This document shows, one piece after another, positions 35,181-46,249 of a stretch of DNA of 64,000 nucleotides (its first letter is position 1; each line of letters starts with the position of its first letter). Source of the DNA: Liolophura sinensis (Eukaryota > Mollusca > Polyplacophora > Chitonida > Chitonidae); contig NC_088307.1 of NCBI RefSeq assembly GCF_032854445.1, positions 14,136,001-14,200,000 of the forward strand, given 5' to 3'. The translations under genes were made by a program, and so were the position numbers. The notes beneath the pieces were generated by a model. It worked only from the letters and a program-made list of their open reading frames with translations, made no database searches and was not told the origin of the DNA.

Positions 35181-35250
35181 TTTATTTAATTGGATTGGTA
35201 TTTTACCCCTTACTCAAAAATATTTCTTTTATACGACGACGGCGTTCAAA
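35178..35250 (-). mobile_element. SINE 3' fragment upstream of gene D exon 1
   Basis: TTATTTATTTAATTGGATTGG to TACGACGACGGCG; only the tail-proximal part remains. Confidence 0.65.
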
Positions 35251-35339
35251 TCGGCAGTACTGTGCAGTTGTGCAGCCACGGTATTTACAAATGTTACATT
35301 TATAACATTTTAATCAGCTCTTTCTTTTCAGACCTCGAC

Positions 35340-35451
35340 ATGGTTGCCGTGAGGAGATATGCAAAGAGGTTAATCTTGGATGGGTCTCGCTATTGGATAT
35401 TACTCTTGCTTGTATTTGTCGTCTACACAACATGGCGAGAGATGATTTCAG
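35340..35451 (+). CDS. Gene D, coding exon 1
   Basis: The acceptor is tcttttcag|ACCTCGAC followed by ATG; the donor is TTCAG|gtgcgt. The sequence is very close to exon 1 of gene B. Confidence 0.86.
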
Positions 35452-38400
35452 GTGCGTTCATTGGACGTCTAATTTACCGTCACTGGTTTTAAAACGAGAC
35501 GCCTTACAGCCTTACGAGGGTTCATCGTTGCCTAAAATATGGCAAAGGTTATTTAATACCACTGAAACCTCTGTGCCCCGGGATGTAAATACTGTGTGTT
35601 TGGCACAGGATTGGCACGCCGAGACCACCAGACCATTGACTAGTGAGATTGCCTATCCGAACCAGTTCTCGCTGTTTCGGCCTGCGGCTAGGAGTTTTTC
35701 TTTAGTCCGTTCCTGATGAATGAAGGCCGGTGATTTACCTGGTGCATTCCGGTTTCGTTATCAAGCTGACGGTCGCCATATTAGTAAAAAATTCTTGAGT
35801 ACGGTGTGTTAAATCCCCATCAAACAAATAAACAAATATATTTGGTGCATAATATTTATAATGAAAAAAATATTATTATTCACGTGAATAATCATTATAT
35901 TCAACATTTCATAGAGTTATCACTAAATTTAAGAGACAACAGAAGGGATAGGGGATGATTTCAATAGTATTCCTTAAGTATAAAACTACCTTTCCCAGTT
36001 AGCTACCAGAACAGCATGAAAAACTGGATAACTGAGCTTTAAGATAACACCTTGGAACCTCGTTTAACCTTGGGACACCTCGCTAGTACAGACTGACCAA
36101 ATTTGGCGCCTTACATGAAGGATTATTATATAACTCGGTGAGAGAAGCCCCGCATGAATGGGTATGGAGGACAAGAAAAGGATACCTGATAACCCTCTGA
36201 TAAGAAAAGAATTTGAGTGCCAGCTGGGATTTAACCAACTTTGTGTGTTCTTGCTGTACCAGGCTGAGCTTTCTCCAACATTTTGTGTGTTTTTTCTGTA
36301 CCAGGCTTGGATTTAACCAACACTCAGTGTGTTCTTGCTGTGTCAGGCTGAGATTTAACCAACACTTTGTGTGGTCTTATACTGCCAGCTGAGATTTAAC
36401 CAACACTTAGTGTGTTCTTGCTGTTTCAGGCTGAGATTTAACCAACACTTTGTGTGGTCATAGTGCCAGCTGAGATTTAACCAGCACTTCATGTGTTTTT
36501 GCTGTGCCAGGCTGAGATTTAACCAATACTTTGTGTGGTCTTGCTGTACCAGACTGAGCATTAACCAGCACCTTTTGTGTCCTTGCTGTGTCAGGCTGAG
36601 CTTTGTCCAACATTTTTTCTGTACCAGGCTGAGATTTAACCAGTACTTAGTGTGTTTTTGCTGTGCCAGGCTGTGTTTTAACAAACACCTTGTGTGTTCT
36701 TGCTGTACGAGGCTGAGTTTTAACCAGCACCTTTTGTTCTTTTTGTTCTTGCTGTGTCAGGCTGAGCTTTCTCCAACATTCTGTGTTTTCTATTTGTTCT
36801 TGCTGTGCCAGGCTGAGTGTGTTCTTGCTGTGCCAGGCTGAGATTTAAACCAACACTATGTGTTTTTGCTGTGCCAGGCTGAGTGTGTCCTTGCTGCTCC
36901 AGGCTGAGATTTAACCAACACTAAGTGTTTTTGCTGTGCCAGGCTGAGATTTAACCAGCACTTCATGTGTTTTTACTGTGCCTAGCTGAGATTTAACCAG
37001 CACTTTATGTGTTTTTGCTATGCCTAGCTGAGATTTAACCAACACTTTATGTGGTTTTGCTATGCCTAGCTGAGATTTAACCAACACTTTATGTGGTTTT
37101 GCTGTGCCAGGTTGAGATTTAACCTACACTTTGTGTGTTTTTGTTGTGCCAGGCTGGGATTTAACCAACACTTTGTGTGGTCTGGCTATGTCGGGCCAAG
37201 ATTTAACCATCATTGTTTGTTATTGCTGTGCCAGGCTAACATTTAATCAACACCTAGTGTGTTCTTTTTGTGACAGACTGGGTTTTAACCGACGATTTCT
37301 GTCCTCTGTGAGCAATTAATTGGATATACGACAAATGGTGTCAGTTACATAAGTACATCGTACACTTTCTCTTCGTTTTACAGATTATGCACACAGTGTG
37401 AAGAAGATGACGTTTATTGCGAATGTAAAAAAGGCGGGAGCCCTGGATACTTCGGACATTCGTGCACCCCAGAGTATAAGTCAGCACGAGGAAAACTTTG
37501 GGCGCCCTAAGATCGCGCAGGATTATTCCCATAAAGCTATTTTGTTGTCGTACATGCGCGCAGGAACAACTTTTGCAGGGTCAGCTTTTGAGAGAAACAA
37601 ACACATTTTTTACGTATTTGAACCGGAGTGGGCCTTAATATTCAAGACTATGAATGAATATCAGCCCTTAAAGTACATAGACGGAACTATCCAGTGAGTA
37701 TCACATTTTTTCATATCTCATTTGTTGGTTATGTATTTTTCAGTAATTGGAAAGGGGGTGAGTTTGACACATTTGAGCCAAAATGACATGTTTGATTTCA
37801 GAACTGATTTTAAATAAATTATTTATTTTTATGACAATACATTCCATATAGAGCTTCTTGGAATGTAAACTATGTCACTCATTGCATCTCAAAGTCAATT
37901 CTGCCTTTGTACTTCACAACCCGGCCCACGACATTGGCGTTTCTTCGCTTTGAAGGGTGCTGTATCGGAGATGGAACCGGTGTCAGAACTGTGACTTGTG
38001 ATGGGGCGTCATGTTGGGTATCTCAGCATGGCATTCCAGTAAGGCAGCACTGTAAGAGAGTTCCACCATATTGCTGGCCGCCGTTCTATAAGTGAAACAC
38101 CAATGAAATAAAAGTAAACAAATGTAAGAGAGTCGGTAATCGAGGTGACCTGCTAGAATGTGAATCTAGGCGCCAAAACAACGTTCAACACAAACTACCA
38201 AAAAAACTAAAGAACATTTATCTAAACGGACAAAATTAGGACGGATTAGGATTCGTTGTATAAAGAGAAGTAGTGAACAAATCAAACAAACCAACGAGCC
38301 AATCCTATCCCTTTGTAATACGCTGTGTTTGTATAGTAGATCTCTGAGGGGGGCCTCCGTGGCTCAGTTGGTTCTCGCTCATACGTGAGAAGGTCTTCCA

Positions 38401-40394
38401 GCAACCTGCGGATGGTCGTGGGTTTCCCCCGGGCTCTGCCCGCTTTCCACCCACCATAATGCTGGCCGCCGTCGTATAAGTGAAATATTCTTGAGTACGG
38501 CGTAAAACTCCAATCAAATAAATATAGTAGATCTCTTTGACTTGAATTGTTAGGACAGTCAAGGTCCACTGACCACTTTTGTTAAGACGAAGACGGTTAA
38601 GATGGTTAAGACGGTTGTACGAATCCTTTTCTCTCTTATTCAACACAGGTTATACTTTTGTATTTGTATACCTCTTCAGGAGGTGTAATAGCTTGATGCT
38701 GGCATTGTACTTAAAGTAAAAGAAAGGGGAAAAATGAGATAAACCTCTTCACAAAAAAGCAATGCGAACAATATCCACCAATAATTTTACTTGATAGGTA
38801 TGTTTTTTAACTGAATAAATTGAACTGAAACATTCTATGGTAGGATTTTGGCACAACTTAAGGTCTCAATGAACACATTTGTTCATTCCCAAACAACGTA
38901 TTAAATGTTGGGATTGGTCTTTCTTGTGCATGCCGAGGACGCATTAAAATAATTTATTTATTTATTTGATTGGTGTTTTACGTCATACTTAAGAATATTT
39001 CACTTATTTGACGGCAGCCAGAATTATGGTGGGAGGAAACCGGGCAGAGCCCGGCGGAAACCCACTACCATCCGCAGGTTGCTGCCAGACCTTCCCACTT
39101 AAGGCCGGAGAGGAACGCTGGACTTGCATTGGTGACCGCATTGGTGAGAGACTCCTGGGTCATTACGGTGCGCTAGCGTGCTAACCAACTGAGCTACGGA
39201 GGCACCCAGTAAACTAATAACTGGCACAGTAATTCGATCCAAAGGTATTAGTAAAGCTACAAACACCTCCAGTTGATATCATTTGCATTTAAGGCTATCA
39301 TTATCCTCCATAAAAACCACCATATATTTTCAACATCTAACTACATTTAAACGTAATTGAAGAAAGTTTGTTTTGAATATAATTTTTTTTCCAATTACGA
39401 TCATGACTTTGTTTTTTGGGTTTTTTCTTATTTTCTGTTACGTTAAAGGTTTGGTGACATACTCAGGGCATATTACCTTGTCACTATTGTACCTATGTTA
39501 AAGGACTTACCCAAGGGTTTGTTTTTTTTTTCTTGCAGAGATCCGATTTGGAAAGAGGATGAAGATGAAAATATTGAACGCCTGATTCAGAATTATTTAT
39601 ACTGTAACATCTCTGGTATTGACGTCACAAGTTTACTGCAGAGGTTCATGCTGGAAGGACAATACACAAAACCGTTATACAACTGCGTGCGGAGCCAGAG
39701 GAACAAAATGGCGACGTGTGTGAAGCATGCTACAGAAATCTGTACTTCCAAGAAGTTCCGATTCCTTAAAACAGTGAGACTGCGCGTGCATGCTATCGAA
39801 AAGCTGCTCACCAACGACCCCAACCTTCGGATTATCCATATGATCCGTGACCCCAGAGGCATTGCCGTCTCCAGACAGGGCTGGGGGGAGCTTTACCAAG
39901 CGAAGATGACCTTCACCATTGGCAGGGTGTGTGCGGAGATGCTCCGCGACATTGAAAGCGTAGAAAAACTTCCACCGGAAGTCGCTAAGCGAGTGTTTCC
40001 GGTTTTGTACGAAGAAGTGGCGGAAAATCCAAAAAGTATGGTTAAATACATGTATGACTTCGTACAAATGCCATATACTGACTACGTTCGTGAGTATGTG
40101 GAAAACGTCACTCATGCCGCCAAGGATAATACAGAGGGATTCTCCACACAGAGGGCAAACTCTGCCAAGACTGCCTATTCGTGGAGATCGAAAATCGGAT
40201 GGATTTTAAGTACAGAAATAGACGCTATTTGTGAACGGGTTTACAAAAAAGTCGGTTATTTACGGGCAAATTCGGAGAATGTTCTGAGAGACTACAACAT
40301 ATCTTTAAGAAATCGCCACATCAGTGGACCATATCTGGATAAATTTAGAAAATTTCAAATTCCACCAGCAGATGTCAGTGGAAAGCAGTTATAA
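35340..40394 (+). CDS. Carbohydrate 6-O-sulfotransferase-like protein, paralogue D (3 coding exons, 425 aa)
   Basis: Join 35340-35451, 37384-37693 and 39539-40394; 1278 nt, open. The anchor is YWILLLLVFVVYTTW. The 5'-phosphosulfate loop is R96-F106 (RAGTTFAGSAF), with Ala where A, B and C have Val. The 3'-phosphate loop is R238-R253. The frame continues eight residues past the position of the A/C stop (IPPADVSGKQL), because the ancestral stop is absent. Intron 1 carries a minisatellite homologous to that of gene A. A GAC-rich minisatellite begins directly after the stop. AATAAA at 40,920-40,925 is a possible but distant poly(A) signal. Golgi sulfotransferase by family; substrate unknown. Confidence 0.88.
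35780..35840 (+). mobile_element. SINE tail fragment in intron 1 of gene D
   Basis: AAAAATTCTTGAGTACGGTG to CCCATCAAACAAATAAACAA; only the 3' end remains. Confidence 0.6.
36236..37310 (+). repeat. Intron 1 minisatellite of gene D (about 42-bp unit)
   Basis: Units carry TTGCTGTGCCAGGCTGAGA then TTTAACCAACACTTTGTGTG. The first half equals the unit of gene A's intron 1 array; the D unit has an extra AACCAACACTT. The array ends about 75 bp before exon 2. Confidence 0.92.
37384..37693 (+). CDS. Gene D, coding exon 2
   Basis: The acceptor is cgttttacag|AT and the donor ATCCA|gtgagt. It holds the loop variant RAGTTFAGSAF. Confidence 0.88.
37694..38331. other. Intron 2 of gene D, first part
   Basis: Contains a short SINE remnant at about 38,064-38,112 (GCTGGCCGCCGTTCTATAAG). 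Nothing else recognised. Confidence 0.45.
38346..38522 (+). mobile_element. SINE, internally deleted, with 14-bp target duplication
   Basis: GGGGCCTCCGTGGCTCAGTTGG joins directly to CTCGCTCATACGTGAGAAGG, so the middle of the head is missing. TATAGTAGATCTCT flanks it at 38,332-38,345 and 38,523-38,536. The perfect duplication implies recent insertion. Confidence 0.9.
38951..39206 (-). mobile_element. SINE, near full length
   Basis: (TTTA)n-GATTGGTGTTTTACGTCAT through the body to CAACTGAGCTACGGAGGCACC, in intron 2 of gene D. Confidence 0.87.
39539..40394 (+). CDS. Gene D, coding exon 3
   Basis: The acceptor is ttcttgcag|A; 856 nt, 24 longer than in the paralogues because the stop is displaced downstream. 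Confidence 0.9.
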
Positions 40395-40790
40395 GACGGG
40401 CCGACAGATTGACGTACACACCGACCGACTAATCCACAAGACAGCAAGACAGACCGACAGAAGGACCGACAGACTGGCGTACAGCCCGACCGACCATTCG
40501 TTAAGACAGACGGACAAAAGGACAGGCAGACAGTCAGACCGACAGACTGACGTACCGACCAATCGACAGGACAGACGGACAGAAGGATAGACAGACAGCC
40601 TGATGTACAGACCGTCCGACCAATCGACAAGACAGATGGGCAGACGGGCTGACGGACGGACCGACAGACTGACGTAATGACCAACCGACCAATCGTCAAG
40701 ACACGCGGACAGGTGGACTGACGGACGGACGGAACGATAGACTGACGTGCAAATCGAACGACCAATCGACAAGACAGACCTACAGAAGGA
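40395..40790 (+). repeat. GAC-rich minisatellite directly after gene D
   Basis: Irregular tandem units are built on GACAGACYGACGTAC, CCGACCAATCGACAAGACAG and similar words. Both strands give long open frames that are repeat artefacts. The array probably lies in the 3' UTR. Confidence 0.85.
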
Positions 40791-40919
40791 TTGTAGCGAT
40801 ACTTGTAAAAGCTTCATGTAGCTTATATCAGATTTTTGTGAGAATTAGTGCTGATTGCCTGGGTTAAAATGCATCTGGCTATCTGTCCATGAATTTGGAT
40901 TGTTATGAATGTTGATCAA

Positions 40920-40925
40920 AATAAA
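40920..40925 (+). terminator. Candidate poly(A) signal of gene D
   Basis: AATAAA about 525 bases after the stop, beyond the 3' minisatellite. Confidence 0.35.
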
Positions 40926-41062
40926 TTAATTTGTATCATTTTTCATTTCTCGCTATATCTTGCCATGTAATTAAAAATAGATAATATGTAAACCGCTAAA
41001 TTGAAAATGATTGAGCATTTCTGTCCATCGTCCAGGCAGTAAACTTTATAAGCAGGCGTCAA

Positions 41063-41245
41063 CTTGTTTGTACTAGCGGACGAGTCCGTCTGATTTAACA
41101 AGTGTGAACGCGGGTTCGAACCCAACCCCTGTTCCTTCTTCTGGCATTTTGATATATCAAATTTTCTGGGTACATGCTTCTCCAGTTCCTCCAGGCACGG
41201 AAGCGACCACCGTCATATAAGTGTAAAATTCCCTTGAGTACTAAA
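41063..41245 (+). mobile_element. Diverged SINE-like element
   Basis: GCGGGTTCGAACCC is a good box B. A tail with CCGTCATATAAGTGTAAAATT and CCCTTGAGTAC resembles the main SINE tail. Confidence 0.5.
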
Positions 41246-41881
41246 CAACATTTTGGTGGCAAGAAACCGGGCTATCTGCAAACTCACGACCTATTCGCAG
41301 GTTGGTACGGCCAGTGTATACCCGTATATTTATGTCCTACCAGTTACATCCTGTAAATAAATACGGTTATTGTGTCCGTAGAGTGCGACATCAAGGATAT
41401 TGTAGCTCGACATACACATATAACTTCGCTCTACAAAAAGATATCCAAAACTAAAAAATCACCTTTATGCTTACTGCCAAACTTCACTTTTACAAAACAC
41501 TGTTAAGACTATAGGCCTACCGGAGGTTTTGCCCAAACAAAAAACAAGCAACTTAAATTAAATCTAACTTTTTCTTTTATTTTACAATAGTCCATATAAT
41601 CAGCTTTTACAAAATAACAGCCTCGTGTGTGCACATGTACATAATCGGTAGTAAAAATTATAAAGCAGATCTCAACTTTTTTCGAGCTTCCCTTTCGAGT
41701 TCCTCTCCAGTGCAGTCGTTACATAAATATAACATTAGCTGAAATCTGTTTAATTCCGTTGATCACGTATCAATACGCTGGTTATAGAATTCTGCGTCAA
41801 TTCTTACGATCTTGCATAATACAGATATCGCAGTTTAAAGTAAGCAAAATCGTGCACATTGAAAAACACGAAAGCGCCGCC

Positions 41882-42113
41882 ATGTTATCAATTTTAAGCA
41901 ATCAAGCGCCGCAAAATGTCTGTAGTCCGAGAATGCAGCAGTTTCGGCTTACGTCACTCCAACCCTGTTTTGCCCGTGGGGTACGAGGGGCGCGACATCG
42001 TGTATCCGGTTCCTCTAACATGGCGTATCTTATCGCTTCGAAAGCATTCCAGATTAAAAGTGGATTTATAGAATTACACAGCATGACACAACAAAACTGC
42101 TGTGGTCGTTTAG
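41882..42113 (+). CDS. Candidate first coding exon of an unknown gene
   Basis: A CpG-rich stretch with GCCGCCATG (good start context) keeps one frame open for 77 codons to CGTTTAG|gtatgt, a good donor. TTACGTCA at 41,949-41,956 is a CRE-like word. A second in-frame ATG at about 42,019 starts MAYLIASKAFQ. I do not recognise the peptide and found no downstream exon with certainty. It could be CpG-rich non-coding DNA or a promoter. Confidence 0.25.
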
Positions 42114-42228
42114 GTATGTTTCCAATAATTTTCCAAAATAACAAAGGTTAAATTACTTGTTGTCTATTTTAAGCAGAAAAGACTGATCTAACTATGTAGG
42201 CCTATATATAAATATTTACTTCCCTAGC

Positions 42229-42440
42229 AACCGCTTCGGTGGTCTAATGGTTGGAGCGTCGTACTAGCCGGGAGACCCCACGATCAAACCCAGATCGGGT
42301 CGTATCAATGATTTTAAAAATGGTACTAGAGCAAGGAAACATGACTGGTTAACCTGGTGTCAGTATAATGTGACTGGGTGGGGTTTCACGTCTGGTGTCA
42401 CCGCGAAGATACATGTACTTCAACGACGCTAGGCCAATAT
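42229..42440 (+). mobile_element. tRNA-derived SINE of a second family
   Basis: The head CTTCGGTGGTCTAATGGTTGG with AGCGTCGTACTAGC is tRNA-like. The body contains GTGTCAGTATAATGTGACTG and GGTGTCACCGCGAAGATACA. It is distinct from the abundant family. Confidence 0.7.
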
Positions 42441-43281
42441 AAGAAAAGGAGTCTTTTCGGGGATACTAACAGCGCCTACCCAGAATTTTGTTACCCTTTA
42501 TTTACCGAGGCGCATTCTGAAAAAAAAGCATATGTAAGCGCCATTTGCGTTTGGTATCTGCTTCAAGAGGCTTTCTGGAGCTGCCATACTTATACTTATA
42601 GCCGAGTATGTTGTATAACTTACCATTAAGCATTAAATAGTTTGTTACGCTTTCTGTGAGTAACCCGAACGATAACAATGTCGTCAAATCTGTGATGGGA
42701 GGTCACTCTTAAAGGATCTCGGCCATGTTAGTGAACAGAGTGGTGTCCCCGTAAACGAAACGATGCGTCGTTTATAACGCCGCGTATAATCCAATTCTAA
42801 AGGTTAAGGTATGCACTAAATGTGTCCACCCCCCTCTTTTTTCAGCTTTCTTCTTGGCGCGTAGAAAGCGGTGTTCTTAGGTCAGATCGGTAGGTCTGGT
42901 ATGTAAATAGACCTACATGTTACTGATGTATATAGCTTAGGGTAATGACGTCAAGAGTGATACCTGTCAAACTCTAATTGGGGGAAATGGTTGGCGCTAT
43001 GCTGGTCTAGCGTTCCCAATAAGTTATTAGATGACGTCATTTCCAAAATATGGCGCAAAAGCACACACACACAAAAATCATTTGATTTGGCATAACTTCA
43101 TTTCTCTTAAATCCATTATCTTCGTTTAGAACTTTTTTTTTGAAAGAATGTCAAAAGTAGTTTTATGGGTGGAGGATATGTGAAAGCGCGGGTAAACAGC
43201 CGAGCTTTGGTATATTACTAATGAGCTTGTGTGTGAACTCACATATGACATGTACACCTAATGTTGGATTACAAGTGCTCC
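42441..43281. other. No gene seen
   Basis: AT-rich, no supported coding frame. Confidence 0.35.
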
Positions 43282-43869
43282 TTAAAGGAGAAGAAAATGT
43301 AAATATTGAACAAATACCATTGAAAAGAGTATGCATTTCCTCGCAGGTGCATGCCACAAAAAAATTTTCAGTATGTACCTCAAGTCGATAAATTGTAAAT
43401 AAAGTCAGAGCTCAAAATCCGCTGTGGGCAACTCCATTTTGCCCACAGCGGATTTAGAATTAGTCCTGAAGTCTTATGTGTTAGGAGGAGAATTTCCGTC
43501 GGAAACCTGCCGAAGTGCAGTTCGTACATTTCTGGTAGCACTCTTCTTCCCAGAAGGTAGCGAACAGTACAGTTCGTTTTCCGCTTGACATTTTAGAATG
43601 TTGGACGTAGGTTCCGAGTTTACACGAACACTCCGGTAGTTTTAACGAAATTCATTGGCTGAGAGGCAATACACCCTTAAACATAAATAACAGGGTGTTA
43701 AAGATGGAGGACGCGATGCACTCGGCGATTTATGCCAGCTTTGCCGTTTTCAGGCTTTACGTGTATGGCGAGGAAAAATCGCAAAAATATGCAGCAGGCA
43801 CCACCAGATAGAAAAAATGTACTTTTTTCAGCCTGTCGTGTCATCTTTTTGCATTTTCTTCTCCTTTGA
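43282..43869 (+). mobile_element. 588-bp TTAA MITE, copy 2
   Basis: Termini AAAGGAGAAGAAAATG and CATTTTCTTCTCCTTT form a perfect 16-bp inverted repeat. The left flank is TTAA, the right has mutated to TTGA. It holds an internal 15-bp-stem hairpin (AATCCGCTGTGGGCA, 43,416-43,454) not as well formed in copy 1. Confidence 0.85.
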
Positions 43870-44820
43870 CGGATGATTGACTCCGCAAAGGGCCACATAA
43901 GCGCCGTCAAACGCTTGTAATATGAAGGCTACAAGGCTTCAAGGTTTTTGACTTAATAATAGGCGTCACGCTAAGCAGCATTCAAACTTGGGCAAAACTA
44001 CGAATAATAACAAGAAGAAAAAGATCACCCCTAAAAATTCTTTTATTTCTGAGGTTGCTCAGTCAGGGTGTAATGTAATCAAAACTATGGAGACAACATA
44101 GTCTTATGTCGTCAGTCAGATTCTCCGCTGATGCTCAGCTCCTTCACCACATCTGTATCATTGTATCAACACATCCACCAGATTACCACATCTGTTACCA
44201 CTGCATCCACCAATGTAACACTACATCATCACAACATCTAAACTTAACTCAACAACTTCTATCTGGTAAAAAGGCTAAACAAAATCATAGCAACAAAGCT
44301 TGGTCCCTAAGCCAACAGGGATGTCTTACATATTCAAACTTTTAACAAGTAAAAAGGAAGAGGTGGGCGTCATCACGTGGACTATACATCAGATACAGAA
44401 TCAACGCTGATGGACTGACAGTGTAGACAGTGTTTCTTGGGTTAAACCCTACAGCTAATGGTCATGCTTGAATAAATTTGCCATACAATAACTTCAGCTC
44501 GGGCTAGGTGTGGTGTAACCTGGACATGCCTTGCTTTCACATCGGCCAATCAGAATCGATTCTGTATCTCTTTAATGTAACGTACTTCGATATTGTTTTA
44601 TTGGAAATATTTAAATTCTAAGGTAGGCTTCGTGGATCATAACTCCATAACTACGATCTTACGCTTGTACGCTTTCTACCTCCTCTATTTTAATACAACT
44701 TTCTTGTGAAGTGTAGTCCTGTCATGTAAGTATACTCATGCATATAAATGAGATATTCGGACGTTAAATGAGCAATTTACGGCATAAGAAGAGGCTTGGT
44801 ATGTCTTATGTAACGATGAT
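43870..44820. other. No gene seen
   Basis: Short open frames only, none with a recognisable domain. Confidence 0.35.
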
Positions 44821-45075
44821 TTATTTATTTTTGGATGGGTGTTTTAAACGTACTGACGAATACTTCACTTATACGTCGACGGCCAGCATTATGGTGGAGG
44901 GAAACCAAGCAAAGCCCGGGAGAAACCCACGACCATCCGCATGATGCTGACAAACCTTACCACACACGGCCGGAGAGGAAGTCAGCATGAGCTGCACTTG
45001 AACTCATACTTTATGCGTTGCTGAGAGGATTCTGGGTCATTGTGCCGCGCTGGCACGCTATCCACCTCGGCCCGC
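44821..45075 (-). mobile_element. SINE, diverged
   Basis: TTTATTTATTTTTGGATGGG through GGCCAGCATTATGGTGGAGG to the degenerate head CTGGCACGCTATCCACC. Confidence 0.8.
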
Positions 45076-45769
45076 ATGTTGAACAATGATCCACGAACCC
45101 CCATTTCAGAAACACTGCAACCTAATGTATATTTAGGCATTGAACTGACGACCTTGAATTGTTTGGTGGTTTACTCCGTTAAATACGAGCACATAATGGT
45201 TCTGCTTCCGGTTAATGAGGAAAAAAGTAAAAAATCATACATACAAAAAAAAAAAAAAAAAAACGATGACAGGCTTACACATCCAAGGTTCGTCCATGTA
45301 GAAGTATAGTGAAGACTGCAGAACAGGTAACCGTCTTTTTTATATAAATTTCAAGAGCGGCGACTACCACTCTCAACTTTTCTTCTGCTCAAAAGGCCAC
45401 GACTGGGTAACAACAAATGTGGCATTAAACATGATATTCGATTCTAAAAGCGAAATAATAACATTAGTTTCGATCACCTTACTCCGGAGGTTCGGTTTTG
45501 AGGCTGTTTTGGACTTAAATCAAAATAATGTTCAAACTCCTATGCTGAACATTAACATCTTATTGTAGTACAAGTGTACTTACAGTCTCAACCGTTTAAC
45601 ACAAGCAAGAAAACGCCTCTTGGCTAACAAGTAGAAAAATGCTTCCAGACGAAAAAAAAAAACCGCAAGGTTTTTTTTTTTATATATAGTGTATGATACC
45701 GACATGTGAAAATGTGCAAAAACTTCACTTATAACACTGTAGTGCAAATCCCTGCAGCACAAATTAACC

Positions 45770-46002
45770 TATTAGCTTTAACAAGAAGTCTGTTGTGTGA
45801 GAGATGCTAGAATGTATTCTGTTATTATAACATAATACTGTGTCATATTCAACAGAATACCCTGTTAGTCTAAAAGAATCTTTATGTTGAATTCATAGAA
45901 TGTGAGTTCTATATTTAACGATTATCTGCTGCAGTAGCAGTATACATTCCAGCATTACTCACACAACAAACTTTCTGTTAAATTTAACATTATGTTTTGA
46001 TA
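45770..46002. mobile_element. Palindromic MITE, copy 2
   Basis: GTCTGTTGTGTGAGAGATGC left arm and CATTACTCACACAACAAACT right arm. More decayed than the other copies. Confidence 0.65.
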
Positions 46003-46176
46003 ATATGGAGCGGATCACTGCCTCACCACCAGTTCCAAGAAGTTACACCATACGGCACTAAACACACATGTACATACTCCCAGCAACAATGTCATGATCG
46101 AGAACGCTACCACGCTAATCCTAGGTATACATTAGAATCCGGATGTCCGAAAATATCCTCCCTCCATCCCCTAACA

Positions 46177-46191
46177 TTCCCCCCCCCCCCC
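46177..46191. repeat. C homopolymer run
   Basis: About 15 consecutive C interrupting otherwise AT-rich DNA. Confidence 0.85.
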
Positions 46192-46249
46192 CGCCAACCA
46201 AATCCATTATTGCACTAAGTACCTAAACGGGAGTAATTGTGAAAATAAT

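Noticed and set aside
40324-40817. Open frames of 88-142 codons after gene D
   Set aside because: They read the GAC-rich minisatellite in all registers.
41070-41095. GGACGAGTCCGTC as a possible ribozyme or riboswitch stem
   Set aside because: Only a short palindrome; the neighbouring box B and tail identify a SINE remnant.
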